A stretch of 64,000 nt of DNA from Bacillota bacterium (GCA_023393165.1 JAEWMJ010000027.1:91552-155551); one strand, 5' to 3'; numbered from the stretch's first letter, positions 44,310-53,777 are shown. Notes: a model not told the origin generated them from the sequence alone. Made by a program: numbers and translations.

Positions 44310-44876
44310 ATGAAAAAAGCCATAGCATTGATTATTGTTGTGATTTCTATTTTCTCCATAAACAGCGTAGCTTTTGCATCCGAATTAAAACAACCTTCCG
44401 ACACTACTACCTTAACTGTAACTGAAGTGCCTATCGTGAATCCTGTAGATTATTCAAAAGTAAAAGCACCGTATGTTTATATCCTGCATGAACCAAAAGA
44501 CGGTGAGATGGTCATAAATGGAGATATACCTCCCGGATTTGGAACCAGCTTACCATACTCAGCACATGCTGATATTCAAAACTTTGTTTATACGAACCGT
44601 TATTGGCCTGCGCTCACAGGAAAACTTAATATTTACTTTACTGGAAGTAGAAATCCAGATACCACAGGCACTCCGGGCGTAAGAATTGAATTATATCGTG
44701 CAGATTTAGGTTCGGTAGTAGCCACAAAAGACTTAGGCCAAGCTTCATCATGGAATACATCGTGGTCTTGGACTGGCTTGAGTACCACATTGAATTACTA
44801 TATCAAAGTCTCTACGTTATATAATCACAATGGAGATTCCAGAATAACTTTTGATTTGACAGTTGCAAATGGATGA
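44310..44876 (+). CDS. Small secreted protein of unknown function
   Basis: 188 residues with a signal peptide (1-23, ending AFAS), then a polar beta-rich domain (HADIQNFVYTNRYWPALTGK, FTGSRNPDTTGTPGVRIELY, SRITFDLTVANG). No cysteine, anchor or known family. An AGGAGG site precedes the ATG. It follows the other secreted gene and ends before a strong terminator, so it closes the ECF sigma segment. Confidence 0.7.
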   Translation: MKKAIALIIVVISIFSINSVAFASELKQPSDTTTLTVTEVPIVNPVDYSKVKAPYVYILHEPKDGEMVINGDIPPGFGTSLPYSAHADIQNFVYTNRYWPALTGKLNIYFTGSRNPDTTGTPGVRIELYRADLGSVVATKDLGQASSWNTSWSWTGLSTTLNYYIKVSTLYNHNGDSRITFDLTVANG

Positions 44877-44916
44877 TTAAAAGTATGATGTTTCCTTGTT
44901 GGGTGGAGAGGGCTGT

Positions 44917-44961
44917 GAAGAATCACGTTCATCTTTATGGAATAAATGAACGTGATTCTTC
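44917..44961 (+). terminator. Terminator of the ECF sigma operon
   Basis: A 16-bp perfect stem, GAAGAATCACGTTCAT and ATGAACGTGATTCTTC, with a 13-base loop, 40 bp after the secreted-protein stop. Confidence 0.75.
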
Positions 44962-45052
44962 GTTCTAAATTGTGATATATTTATAATAATTCTGCTAATT
45001 GGAATTAATAATCTTATTCCATAAATATCAATTTCAAGAGGTACAAGGGGAT

Positions 45053-46114
45053 ATGCCATATTTTAATTTTTATTCAAATGGAAAGTATCTATTAGCCGGA
45101 TTGGTGATAATATGTATTGAAATCATCATTGTAATCCTTCAAAAAAAATTTTCCAGGAAGCAAATATCAACCTCACAATTTATGTTTCGTCTTTTGTTCA
45201 CAATTTATGTTTCGCTTATGTTCCTAATTACATTGATCCCCAATCCGATCAGCACGGGCAGCATTCATACTACTGCAAATTTCATACCGGCCATAGATAT
45301 CTATTATGCATTTCATTTCCGAATTACGCATTTAATGTACGAACATTTGTTAAATGTCTTACTTTTCATCCCTTTCGGGTTTCTTTTTTCACTGGTATTC
45401 CAAAATGGCAAGCGGTTCTCCATCATGCTCATGGCCGTGACCTTAGTATCATGCTCAATTGAAATTTTGCAGTGGGTATTGCCAAATTCCAATAGGGTAT
45501 TTGATATAAATGATATCATCTGCAATGTTGCGGGCGGACTTGGCGGATATGCTTTTTATATAATAATAGAGATACTGATTCATAAAAAATACCAAGAGAG
45601 AAAAAAGCTTCTTGTTTTCATTTTCGTATTCATAGCTACTATAGTTCTGCCAATCATATCTGTCTTTAAGTCCAACTACTATAACGTCTATATGATTGAT
45701 TCGCCTATGTTCGTTCCGGCAAGCATTGAGCTTAAAGTCACAGAGAATTGGCCGCAAAAGACGTTTTTATATAAGCCTGACAATATGGGTACTGTCCAGC
45801 TCACTTCCACTAATTTGAACGGTTATCAGGGCGGAGCCAGCCCATGCGGAGAAATTAGAATCATCGATCCTTCTGATGCTGCAAACAAATGTTTATCAGG
45901 TGTGATACTTAATATATATACGGAAGGTCTTCCCAGGCCGGATACAATCATCATTAACAAAATGGAGTTGAATTATTTTCTAAATTCAGATCAATCATTG
46001 ATCGTTCCTGTTTGGTGTTTTTACGGTGAAGCTGTCAAGCAAATTGTAACTGACGATGGACAATCTAAAGTAGAGAGGAAAAGGGCAGAAATCTTTGCAC
46101 CTGCTTTCTTCTAA
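45053..46114 (+). CDS. VanZ-like membrane protein
   Basis: 353 residues from the ATG at 45053 (AAGGGG upstream). Five to six hydrophobic segments; the VanZ-family core is HLLNVLLFIPFGFLF and RVFDINDIICNVAGGLGGY. A C-terminal extracytoplasmic domain (from about 230, SPMFVPASIELKVTENWPQK) is longer than in VanZ of vancomycin operons. VanZ relatives give low-level teicoplanin or lipoglycopeptide tolerance. It may be part of an envelope-defence set with the upstream sigma factor, although a terminator separates them. Confidence 0.82.
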   Translation: MPYFNFYSNGKYLLAGLVIICIEIIIVILQKKFSRKQISTSQFMFRLLFTIYVSLMFLITLIPNPISTGSIHTTANFIPAIDIYYAFHFRITHLMYEHLLNVLLFIPFGFLFSLVFQNGKRFSIMLMAVTLVSCSIEILQWVLPNSNRVFDINDIICNVAGGLGGYAFYIIIEILIHKKYQERKKLLVFIFVFIATIVLPIISVFKSNYYNVYMIDSPMFVPASIELKVTENWPQKTFLYKPDNMGTVQLTSTNLNGYQGGASPCGEIRIIDPSDAANKCLSGVILNIYTEGLPRPDTIIINKMELNYFLNSDQSLIVPVWCFYGEAVKQIVTDDGQSKVERKRAEIFAPAFF

Positions 46115-46193
46115 CATCCATACTGGTGTCTATGAAAGAAATGGCTTCTAAAGCCTTTTTTACTATTATAGCTAGTAACCATTTTCAATAACT

Positions 46194-46556
46194 TTACTTC
46201 AAAAGAACCGCTATCACCAGCCAAGCCGCCATGCCTGCCAATATGCCGATTAGCACGCCCTTAATAAAAGTCCATCTTGATTTTCTTACTCCAGCCTTAT
46301 CTGCTCCAAGCATCTGGACGTACAGCCTGTCTGCGTTTTCGGTCAGTGTTCTTATCTGCCCTAGCAGCAGATTGATTCCCTGCAATATTGTCACGCTGCT
46401 GTCCAGCGTTTTCCTTATCTCCATTGTCAAATCTCTCATCTCTTTCATCCTGCCTTCCATCTGCAGAGTGATCTCTTGCAATGCCCCTTCCACTTCGGAT
46501 GCTTCTTTTTTCGGCTGGTTCAGAGCTTTGAAGGTGTCCATCTTGGATGAATCCAT
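46194..46556 (-). CDS. Small relaxase-associated membrane protein (element 2)
   Basis: 120 residues from the ATG at 46556 (AAGGAGG upstream). A coiled-coil-like N-terminal part (MDSSKMDTFKALNQPKKEAS) precedes a C-terminal membrane helix (GVLIGILAGMAAWLVIAVLL). It is the homologue of 54495-54857 and overlaps the relaxase tail by about 260 bp in another frame. Its position after the relaxase suggests a mobilisation accessory protein. Confidence 0.7.
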   Translation of the reverse strand: MDSSKMDTFKALNQPKKEASEVEGALQEITLQMEGRMKEMRDLTMEIRKTLDSSVTILQGINLLLGQIRTLTENADRLYVQMLGADKAGVRKSRWTFIKGVLIGILAGMAAWLVIAVLLK

Positions 46557-46971
46557 TTTCCATTTCCTCCTTGGTATATTTTCTGTCATGCAGTTTATCA
46601 TCCCGGCATTTGAACCCCTCCGGGGTGGTATAGGTGATATTGCTCCTGCTGTCCGTCCATTTGACGTCATAGCCGTGCAACTGCAAAAATATAATATATT
46701 CTTCTTTGGTCTTGGCCGCTGCCAAACCGCTGTCGATCATATTGATAAGCCTGAATTTCCAGCTCTCTCCCTTCTCCGCAGCTTTATATTCGGCCCTGGA
46801 GATATACTCCCCGCCCTTATGATCAATAACAGAAAGCCCTGCTTCCCAGCACAAATTGTCAGACATATCCTTTAGTTCCCCATTGAGCTTTTTGACTAAT
46901 TTGTAAGCGTAGGACTTGGATACCCCAAGTTCTTTGGCCACTTCATCTACCCGCATAAAGCTATTACTCAT
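46297..46971 (-). CDS. Chimeric excisionase/relaxase deletion fusion (element 2)
   Basis: 224 residues from the ATG at 46971 (AAGGAGG upstream). The first about 34 residues (MSNSFMRVDEVAKELGVSKS, YAYKLVKKLNGELK) match the excisionase at 58536-58754. From DMSDNLCWEAGLSVIDHKGG onward it matches the relaxase at 54598-55569, with only 13 differences in about 107 residues before the overlapping tail. An in-frame deletion near 46870, at an AAGG microhomology, removed integrase, rep, mobC and the relaxase catalytic half (HxHNH absent). It is probably non-functional, but the frame is intact. Confidence 0.85.
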   Translation of the reverse strand: MSNSFMRVDEVAKELGVSKSYAYKLVKKLNGELKDMSDNLCWEAGLSVIDHKGGEYISRAEYKAAEKGESWKFRLINMIDSGLAAAKTKEEYIIFLQLHGYDVKWTDSRSNITYTTPEGFKCRDDKLHDRKYTKEEMENGFIQDGHLQSSEPAEKRSIRSGRGIARDHSADGRQDERDERFDNGDKENAGQQRDNIAGNQSAARADKNTDRKRRQAVRPDAWSR

Positions 46972-47299
46972 ATCCGTCCTCCTTTTTTGATTTCTGCCGT
47001 TCTCCCGATGCAGTTCCTGGCAGGCAACCTTGTTTGGCGCTGTGCCGTTTTCACTTCCTTGGCAGGCTCGCTCTTTGGAGGTCATTGCCTACTTCCCCAG
47101 AAGGTATCTCATCAGCCGGTCATTCAATTGTCTCAAACTAAACTCATTTGTTTAGTATACCGAAATTTTACTAAACATTTTTGTTTAAGTCAAGTGGTTT
47201 GTAAAAGAATACTTAACTTTTTTGTTTAATTTTTATTGATTTTCACTAAGCATATATGTTATACTCTGTGCATAAACGTACGGATGGGAGTTATCTTCT
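46972..47299. promoter_or_regulatory. Divergent control region of element 2 with three HTH operators
   Basis: Three repeats with dyad symmetry: 47138-47155 (CTAAACTCATTTGTTTAG), 47171-47189 (CTAAACATTTTTGTTTAAG) and 47212-47229 (CTTAACTTTTTTGTTTAA). They match the layout of the three at 58783-58878 in element 1, between the same two genes, and are probable sites of the HTH regulator. Confidence 0.75.
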
Positions 47300-47809
47300 A
47301 TGGCTATTGGTGAAAGAATCAGATATATTCGCAATCTTCGGGGCATGACCCAGAAGTGGTTGGGCATGGCTATCGGTTTTGACGAAAAAACCGCTGATGT
47401 TCGTATGGCACAGTATGAATCCGGTACCAGAACGCCAAAGGAAAAGCTGATTTCTGATCTTGCCAATGCCTTAGATGTCAGCACCTGTGCACTGACGGTT
47501 CCCGATATTGACAGCCATATAGGCCTGATGCATACGCTGTTCGCGCTTGAAGACTTGTATGGCTTTAAAATCAACAGTATTGACGGGGAGCTTTGCTTAA
47601 CTCTTGATAAATTCAAGGGAAACACCTACCTTTCCATGTTTAAAATGTTCAGCGCGTGGCAGCAGGAAGCCGAAAAACTAAAAAACGGCGAAATTACCAA
47701 GGAGGAATATGACGCTTGGCGCTATACTTACCCGGAAATGGAGGCAGAGCGCACCAGAGTAGCGCTTGATGCTCTCCGGGCAGAAAAGAACGCTCATACC
47801 TGCGATTGA
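47300..47809 (+). CDS. Cro/CI-type HTH regulator of element 2
   Basis: 169 residues. N-terminal HTH_3 (MAIGERIRYIRNLRGMTQKW, EKTADVRMAQYESGTRTP), then a conserved region (HIGLMHTLFALEDLYGFKIN) shared with the regulator at 58936-59439. It should control excision and mobilisation genes. The partner integrase is lost here, so it now guards a degenerate element. Confidence 0.88.
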   Translation: MAIGERIRYIRNLRGMTQKWLGMAIGFDEKTADVRMAQYESGTRTPKEKLISDLANALDVSTCALTVPDIDSHIGLMHTLFALEDLYGFKINSIDGELCLTLDKFKGNTYLSMFKMFSAWQQEAEKLKNGEITKEEYDAWRYTYPEMEAERTRVALDALRAEKNAHTCD

Positions 47810-47827
47810 CCAATACAGCTAACAAAA

Positions 47828-47861
47828 AAGAGCTAACTGACACTCAAATCAGTTAGCTCTT
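47828..47861 (+). terminator. Hairpin terminator after the element 2 regulator
   Basis: Perfect 13-bp stem AAGAGCTAACTGA/TCAGTTAGCTCTT with an 8-base loop, just after the regulator's stop. Confidence 0.7.
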
Positions 47862-47961
47862 ATTAATATGAATAATGCAATTAGTGTTGCCATAACGTTG
47901 CCATTGTGGGTATCAACTGTCCAAAAGCCCAGTATTCATGCGGTTTTCTGGGTTTAACACA

Positions 47962-47975
47962 TCATTCCCACTCGA
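47962..47975 (-). repeat. att-like guaA-end core B (left end of element 1)
   Basis: Minus strand TCGAGTGGGAATGA, sharing CGAGTGGGA with the guaA 3' end. Element 1 lies between this and core C (59515-59529), about 11.55 kb. Confidence 0.75.
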
Positions 47976-48074
47976 CAATTATAAGTTTATTATATCGGAT
48001 TTCGCGTTAAAATGCGTATTTTTATTATATAATTTGCTTCAGTTCTTTATATAATTTGGTCTTTATAGACTTTT

Positions 48075-48097
48075 TAATATCAAATTAATATCAAAAG
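48075..48097. repeat. Arm-type repeat, left end of element 1
   Basis: A 21-bp identity with 59437-59457, beginning TAATATCAAATTAATATCAA. It lies 107 bp inside core B. Candidate integrase or excisionase arm-binding site. Confidence 0.6.
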
Positions 48098-48134
48098 TAA
48101 AACAGCTGTTTTACTGTTCACATCTTATTATAAG

Positions 48135-50084
48135 TTAATAATATGTGAACAACGTCTGAAGGATAGACAAAATGACGAACACCTGCGCTGTGAACAGGAT
48201 ATAGTTCTGCTTTTTGGTATAGGCGGCTTCGTCCATCTGCGAACTTGTGTTGCTGGACATGAAAGGCAAAAAGGCTAGCAGTGGTATAAAATAGCGACCC
48301 TGCACACTCTGGATGAAAATTGCACCTACAGGCGTATCTATCAGATAAAGCACCAGGTTGATCGCTGCAAATGCCAGTGCCAGTATGATCAATATGCCCA
48401 GCTTGTTTATAAAGGTATGTTTTGTCTCTGCAATACTGTCCATATTGTATTCGTATTTGGAATATATAAATCCAGTGAGTGCGATGAATCCTACATAGAA
48501 ATAGACGAAAATGGTGGGCAGACCGTAAGACAGCCAACCAAACTCAAAAAGCTGGTGTATGTAATTTGAAGCGTTAGTTACAAAGGCGCGGAGCAGAATG
48601 GCTCCGGAGGAGGTCAGGTTGCCCAAAATGAAGTGGAGCTGCTGGTTCATGCTTGCGCCCATTATGTTTGGGTCAGTCCCGATAACGGAGGACACACCGC
48701 CGGCCAGGCCAATTTGATATTGCTGGAACCCAGCAATTCCAAAGGTCGCAGCTACGGTGATGCCTACGCATAGGAGCGAACCCAGCCATTTTGTTTTTCT
48801 GGATGTAAACCGTCCAGACGGAATAATGAACAACAGCAGGCATAAGGGAAGAAAATAGATTTTGTACATGCAAATGACGGCGCACACGACGGAAAACCAG
48901 ATGATTCGCTTATATGTAACAGTAAAATCTTTCTGGAAGTAAAAACGAGCGAACATGGCCGCCAGCAGCAGGGCAAAGGCGTACGTTAGGTAATCCCCGT
49001 TGTAGGAGGCCGCTATGAAAAGCGCCATTGGCGCGGCCGCAACCACGCCGAAAAACAGCTTATACCGCGGAGCAATTTTGATTGCAAAAAAGGCGCAGAT
49101 TGCGTACACGACCAGGTTCGCTATCCTGCCCCCATACAGCAAAGCGAGAACGTTTGTATGAAGCAGTTGGAAGAGGTTGAATATTAAAGCAGCTGGGATA
49201 TAGTTCAGGAAGAACTGGCTGGCTCCGTACACGGTTTGCGCTTGGCCTGGATCTATAGGCGCTCCTAGTAGAGTGGTATTAACTATGGTTTGACCAAACT
49301 GCGACAAGTTTGTGACTTGTTCCTTGGCTGCAGATACCATGCCCCCACCTAGGGGGTTGAATAGTGTGCCGCCCGCCACAAGAAATGCCTTTGACGCATG
49401 AACAGATTCATCCGGAACGTCCATGATGGGGGTTAAAAGGGCGAACAACGCGCCGAACACCAGGACTATGGACAGGATGTTAACATGCAGTTTTTTGGAA
49501 TAAAACAAAATCAGGATGCAGCCCGCCAGTACTGTGACAAACGATAATTTCAACACCCAGGGGCTGATGCCGAGCGCATAGGTAACTTCCGCTTCGGGGA
49601 CGGCCACATCCCCGGCCTTGCGCGTATAGATGCTTACGGCGTTTACGTCCGAAATGTTTTTGGTTGTGATCTGCAGGGTAAACTCCCCGCCCCCTTTCGG
49701 GATGTTGGTCAGGCTGAACGAAAGACAATTTTTACTTTCTTCAAGGCTAGCTGCGGTAAACGCATTTGTATACAACGTTTTTCCCGCCGAGTCAAGTATT
49801 TGGAGAGTATATTGTTCAGGGGAGCCTTTTTCCGGCTGGGCAAAATTGAAAGTCAGGGCGCTGGGATTGCCGCCTGTCATATGAAGGGGCATGGAAAGCG
49901 GCGATGCGCTAAAAATTTTTTGTTCCGTACGCTGGCTGGACTGGTCGTACAAGGGGATAGTTTGTGTTTTCGACGGTGCAAACACCATCACATATACAAA
50001 CGCAAACAGAGCGAGCACACAGATTAAAAATATTTTTTGACGCAGATGGTTACTGATAACCAATCCAATAGCTCTTAAATGCAT
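48135..50084 (-). CDS. DUF2142 multi-spanning membrane protein
   Basis: 649 residues: one N-terminal helix (20-36), an extracytoplasmic beta domain (about 45-165), then about ten helices. Family marks are TPIMDVPDESVHASKAFLVA and VQGRYFIPLLAFLPF. DUF2142 proteins resemble polytopic GT-C-type glycosyltransferases and often sit in surface-polysaccharide or phage-related loci. It is cargo at the left end of element 1. No partner genes for glycan synthesis are nearby, so its role is open. Confidence 0.85.
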   Translation of the reverse strand: MHLRAIGLVISNHLRQKIFLICVLALFAFVYVMVFAPSKTQTIPLYDQSSQRTEQKIFSASPLSMPLHMTGGNPSALTFNFAQPEKGSPEQYTLQILDSAGKTLYTNAFTAASLEESKNCLSFSLTNIPKGGGEFTLQITTKNISDVNAVSIYTRKAGDVAVPEAEVTYALGISPWVLKLSFVTVLAGCILILFYSKKLHVNILSIVLVFGALFALLTPIMDVPDESVHASKAFLVAGGTLFNPLGGGMVSAAKEQVTNLSQFGQTIVNTTLLGAPIDPGQAQTVYGASQFFLNYIPAALIFNLFQLLHTNVLALLYGGRIANLVVYAICAFFAIKIAPRYKLFFGVVAAAPMALFIAASYNGDYLTYAFALLLAAMFARFYFQKDFTVTYKRIIWFSVVCAVICMYKIYFLPLCLLLFIIPSGRFTSRKTKWLGSLLCVGITVAATFGIAGFQQYQIGLAGGVSSVIGTDPNIMGASMNQQLHFILGNLTSSGAILLRAFVTNASNYIHQLFEFGWLSYGLPTIFVYFYVGFIALTGFIYSKYEYNMDSIAETKHTFINKLGILIILALAFAAINLVLYLIDTPVGAIFIQSVQGRYFIPLLAFLPFMSSNTSSQMDEAAYTKKQNYILFTAQVFVILSILQTLFTYY

Positions 50085-50331
50085 ATATTGTTACCCCTTA
50101 TATTTAATACCATTTATGTTATATCTATAGTATAAACATTAAATATGTTCAATTCAAGCAGATTTTGTACAAAGCGAGTACATAACCTTTTACTGTTTTT
50201 ATTGCTATGTTACATTGTAGATACGTATGTTCCCATAGTAAACGATGGGAAACAAATACTCTTTATAATCTGTTACTTTTAGTTAAAACGTTAAAATCGG
50301 AATATTTTATAGCACTAATGAATTTTGTTCA

Positions 50332-51624
50332 CTAGTTATATCGGTCGATCATAGTTTTAGGTGTTAATCTTAAAAAGAATACCGAATACAAAACCGATAT
50401 AAGTAATGAAACAAGAAATATTACTAGAGAAACAACTAAAATTTTCGTTCCCAAATTGTTTACTGAATAGTTATTAAGTAACGCAATTTTCTCAGTAGCA
50501 AACGAATAGGAGATAAGTGAATCATTATAATTCTGCGTTGCCCTTAAAATCCAGAATATTCCCAAGGATTTTGAACAAAAAACAGCTAAAATAGATAGAA
50601 TAATATTCGCTATTAAAGCAAGAAAGAAAACCTGAATTGAATTTTGAAGTATAATATGTTTTTTGGATTTACCTAATACAGACTGTATAGTTAACTCATA
50701 CATATTCCTATGCTGCGTGTATATAGAAAAAAGTATAAGCATTACTAAACTTGTGAAAAGAAGCGCATATATGATCCAATCCAAATATTGATTAACACTC
50801 TCTACAGATTTGTTAAGTAGAAAAAGCGGTAAATCAGTTGCATTTTGAGCAATTAATACTTGATCTATTTTTTTATTAAAATCATCCAGTATGGAAGATA
50901 TATTATCTTCTTTGAGAGTGTAGAAATAAACCACAGGATACTTAATATTAGTTTGACCGGCTTTAACCGAATCAAAATTTGTATACAATCTGGGTTTAGG
51001 CGATACTGAATATACAACTTTCCCGTCTACAATATCTTCTTGCTCTATAGGCGATTTTAATGTATATATTCCCAGTACGTTTAAACTTAACAAACGAGTT
51101 TGGCTATTTTCATTCATTTCACATTGAATAGTATCCCCTATACGGATGTTATTATAATCAGCCAGCGATTCCTCTATAACAACACCTGATTCGCCCTGTT
51201 TCGGAAACCGGCCTTGTAAAAGTTCTGCCGTATGGTCAGTAAAAATATCCGCATATTGAATATTAATATGAATCGATAATTCTGCTTCGCTTCCAATTTT
51301 TGAAGCATCGTTTTTATAGTATTCTACCCAGTTTTTAAAGTTGACAGGCTGGGCTGTTTTAGAATCAGTATAATCATATCCCACGATATTTGGATTTTCT
51401 GCCAATTTCTCTATTATATCCATGGGAATACTGCCATTCGGATCTTTTGAACTCACTGCAATGGGATAATAGAATGTTCCTCCTGCTCTTACATATTCTG
51501 CGGTTTCTTTAAAAAACAGCCCAGCAAACATGCTTGATGCCACAATAACCATAAGCAATATATGTAAAACAGATTGCACCGGTTTTCCTCTCAACATCCA
51601 AAAAGCTTTCCTGCAAAGCATCAT
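50332..51624 (-). CDS. FtsX-like ABC permease 2
   Basis: 430 residues: an N-terminal helix (VQSVLHILLMVIVASSMFAG), an extracytoplasmic domain (about 40-270) and three C-terminal helices (about 285-305, 325-350, 395-425), the MacB/FtsX layout. The loop MYELTIQSVLGKSKKHII contacts the ATPase. It forms a heterodimeric exporter with the permease at 52352-53731 and the ATPase between them. No ideal ribosome site is visible, so translation may follow the ATPase gene. Confidence 0.85.
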   Translation of the reverse strand: MMLCRKAFWMLRGKPVQSVLHILLMVIVASSMFAGLFFKETAEYVRAGGTFYYPIAVSSKDPNGSIPMDIIEKLAENPNIVGYDYTDSKTAQPVNFKNWVEYYKNDASKIGSEAELSIHINIQYADIFTDHTAELLQGRFPKQGESGVVIEESLADYNNIRIGDTIQCEMNENSQTRLLSLNVLGIYTLKSPIEQEDIVDGKVVYSVSPKPRLYTNFDSVKAGQTNIKYPVVYFYTLKEDNISSILDDFNKKIDQVLIAQNATDLPLFLLNKSVESVNQYLDWIIYALLFTSLVMLILFSIYTQHRNMYELTIQSVLGKSKKHIILQNSIQVFFLALIANIILSILAVFCSKSLGIFWILRATQNYNDSLISYSFATEKIALLNNYSVNNLGTKILVVSLVIFLVSLLISVLYSVFFLRLTPKTMIDRYN

Positions 51625-51679
51625 TCACTTTTACATCCATTCCCAAAGTTTTACTAATTTTTTATATCGTATTTTTATT

Positions 51680-52345
51680 TCAGTATATTTCTATTTTTTT
51701 ATCACACAATCTGTACGAAATATCAGAATTGCTTTTAATCATATCAGAATGTGTTACTACAATTACACATTTGTTTTGCTTTTTGGCAAGATCCTTAAAC
51801 AATTCAACGATAGTACTGGCAGTTTTATTATCCAGATTTCCGGTAGGTTCATCAGCTAATATATATTCCGCTCCAGACGCCAGGCATCTTGCAATAGCTA
51901 CCCTTTGTTGCTGTCCGCCGGAAAGACGCTTTACTTTCCTTTCCATTTCATCGGTCATAATACTCAAAGACTGCAAAATATTTATCGCTTTTCCGGAGTT
52001 TTCCTTATAAGAAAGTTTTTCATTCATTGCCATTACTACATTTTCAATCGCATTCATATATGGGAAAAGATAATAGTTTTGAAAAACATAAGATACTATT
52101 TCTTTTCTTAGACGGCTAAAGCCAATTTCTTTAATATCAATACCGGATACCGTAATATTTCCGCTATCCGGTTTATCCAGCCCTCCAAGCAAAGCTAAAA
52201 ATGTCGTTTTTCCGGAACCCGAAGGTCCGAAAATAGTATAAAACTTCCCAGGCTCAAAAGAAACATTTACATCCTCCAGCACATGCACAGTCGATTGATT
52301 CATTTTGTTTTTATAGGTGAAGGAAACATTTTGAACGTTCAGCAT
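51680..52345 (-). CDS. ABC transporter ATPase (MacB/LolD type)
   Basis: 221 residues. Walker A GPSGSGKTT, Q-loop YVFQNYYLFPYMNAIENVVM, signature LSGGQQQRVAIARCL and Walker B YILADEPTGNLD. It lies between two different FtsX-like permease genes, a three-gene layout used by exporters of peptides or by self-protection systems for secreted peptides. Low GC, like the rest of the cargo. AAAGGA precedes the ATG. Confidence 0.94.
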   Translation of the reverse strand: MLNVQNVSFTYKNKMNQSTVHVLEDVNVSFEPGKFYTIFGPSGSGKTTFLALLGGLDKPDSGNITVSGIDIKEIGFSRLRKEIVSYVFQNYYLFPYMNAIENVVMAMNEKLSYKENSGKAINILQSLSIMTDEMERKVKRLSGGQQQRVAIARCLASGAEYILADEPTGNLDNKTASTIVELFKDLAKKQNKCVIVVTHSDMIKSNSDISYRLCDKKIEIY

Positions 52346-52351
52346 ACTTTT

Positions 52352-53731
52352 TTATCCTTTCTTATTTCCGGCCAAAATCTCTCTTGGTTTAAGGCGTAGA
52401 ATTGTCAAAAAAGGTATAATTGCAAAAACAGCTGCAACTAGAATAGAAGCAAGCGCCATGCCAATAAAAACCGCTGGCGTTATATATACATGAAAATTCT
52501 GTTTTATCGTAAGCTCACCATTATCGAAGCAGGACACCATTGCATCGCTGTTTGCAGAAACATAATTGATATTAATCGCACTGTTTAATATAGCTGAAAT
52601 AACCGGTGAAATTGTCAATGAAACAAGAAGAGCTGCAATAGCAATGAAAAGTACCTGCAATAACTGTATAGAAACAATCCTCCCTTTCCTTTTTCCTAAT
52701 ACCATATAAAGTCCGTTTTCATACATATAGCTATTTCCAAAAAACGTCATTGTTATGATTAGTATAATTGCTCCAAAAATTATTGAGAATACTATCAAGT
52801 TGTCGCTCATTGTATTTATTGTTTCCAACTGCCCTGCGAATTCTTTATAAATAATATTCGTGATACTAAAAACCTGATAATTCTTCCATAAATCATCTGC
52901 CATTATACTGTCCATAACAGATTGGGTATTGGTTGGCGAGTCCACCCAGACTGTAAGAGTAGAAAGAGGGGTTTTTTCACTCATAAGCGAATTCACTGTA
53001 TCATAAGTAGTGTAAATTATATTGTAAGGGCTAGCGCGAAATATCTCCTCACCCATATAATTTGTTGGTAGAACTTCAAATTTTAAATTTGTATGGTAAG
53101 TTCCAATAATATTTAATTTTACTGTATTATGATTATCATTGCTTTCAACGGACAGGGTATCCCCGATTTTTAAATTATTAGCCTTCGCCAATTGCTCGGA
53201 TATGATTGCTCCTTGCTTATTCTGATTGGGATATTCACCTTCTGTTAAAATGTTTTGACTTTTATAGAACCGGTTATTGTATTTAATATTAATTCCGCCA
53301 GCAACAACCACTTGATCTCTCTTCTCTTCTATTTCCTTTAAAGAGATATCCGCCTTTGAATTTTGTGTAGAAGGGTCTATGCCAGTATAAATCTTAGTAT
53401 TTTCGAAGTTTATGGGAGTATTGTAACATTCCAAATATGAATCGTATCCTAGAACATGTTCTTTTGATATTAAATTCTGAATCATCTTGTCATTAATAAT
53501 ACGTTCATTTACTTTTTGTAATTGGCCGTCACTTGTTTTTTGATATTTAGGTGTGATCGCAATACTTACTCCAATCTGCTTATAAACATCTTGCTGTGCA
53601 GCTTGTGAAGCGGAATGAATTAATAATCCGGTAATTTCAAATAATAATATGATTAATACAACAATAAAAGTAATAATTGACTGTGTTTTTTTGCCTTTAA
53701 TCCCAATAAAGACAGTTTTCAGAATACCCAT
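52352..53731 (-). CDS. FtsX-like ABC permease 1
   Basis: 459 residues. An N-terminal helix (SIITFIVVLIILLFEITGLL), a large extracytoplasmic domain (about 45-305; EQLAKANNLKIGDTLSVESN is MacB-like) and three C-terminal helices (about 315-340, 365-390, 425-450). First gene of the ABC operon. A near-consensus promoter faces away from the secreted-protein gene on the other side. Confidence 0.87.
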   Translation of the reverse strand: MGILKTVFIGIKGKKTQSIITFIVVLIILLFEITGLLIHSASQAAQQDVYKQIGVSIAITPKYQKTSDGQLQKVNERIINDKMIQNLISKEHVLGYDSYLECYNTPINFENTKIYTGIDPSTQNSKADISLKEIEEKRDQVVVAGGINIKYNNRFYKSQNILTEGEYPNQNKQGAIISEQLAKANNLKIGDTLSVESNDNHNTVKLNIIGTYHTNLKFEVLPTNYMGEEIFRASPYNIIYTTYDTVNSLMSEKTPLSTLTVWVDSPTNTQSVMDSIMADDLWKNYQVFSITNIIYKEFAGQLETINTMSDNLIVFSIIFGAIILIITMTFFGNSYMYENGLYMVLGKRKGRIVSIQLLQVLFIAIAALLVSLTISPVISAILNSAININYVSANSDAMVSCFDNGELTIKQNFHVYITPAVFIGMALASILVAAVFAIIPFLTILRLKPREILAGNKKG

Positions 53732-53777
53732 ATAAACCCTCTAAAAACATTTTTAACTTTATAATTCTTTATATTTA

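Larger units (their letters stand above)
47885..48134. other. Junction between island elements 2 and 1 (att B region)
   Basis: No gene. In order: GTTGCC boxes (47885-47905); att-like core B (47962-47975, minus strand TCGAGTGGGAATGA); the arm repeat TAATATCAAATTAATATCAA (from 48075), identical to the copy near guaA at 59437; and a perfect 20-bp palindrome AGTAAAACAGCTGTTTTACT (48096-48115) that may terminate the 48135 gene. Confidence 0.7.

Noticed and set aside
46231..46875. Plus-strand 214-codon frame across the relaxase module
   Set aside because: It is antisense to two minus-strand frames conserved between both elements. A similar antisense frame appears opposite the homologous genes at 54.6-55.2 kb, as expected for a shadow.
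29777..47975. Complete conjugative element (ICE) in the left part of the island
   Set aside because: No type IV secretion genes, coupling protein or second integrase found; only mobilizable-type genes and remnants are present.
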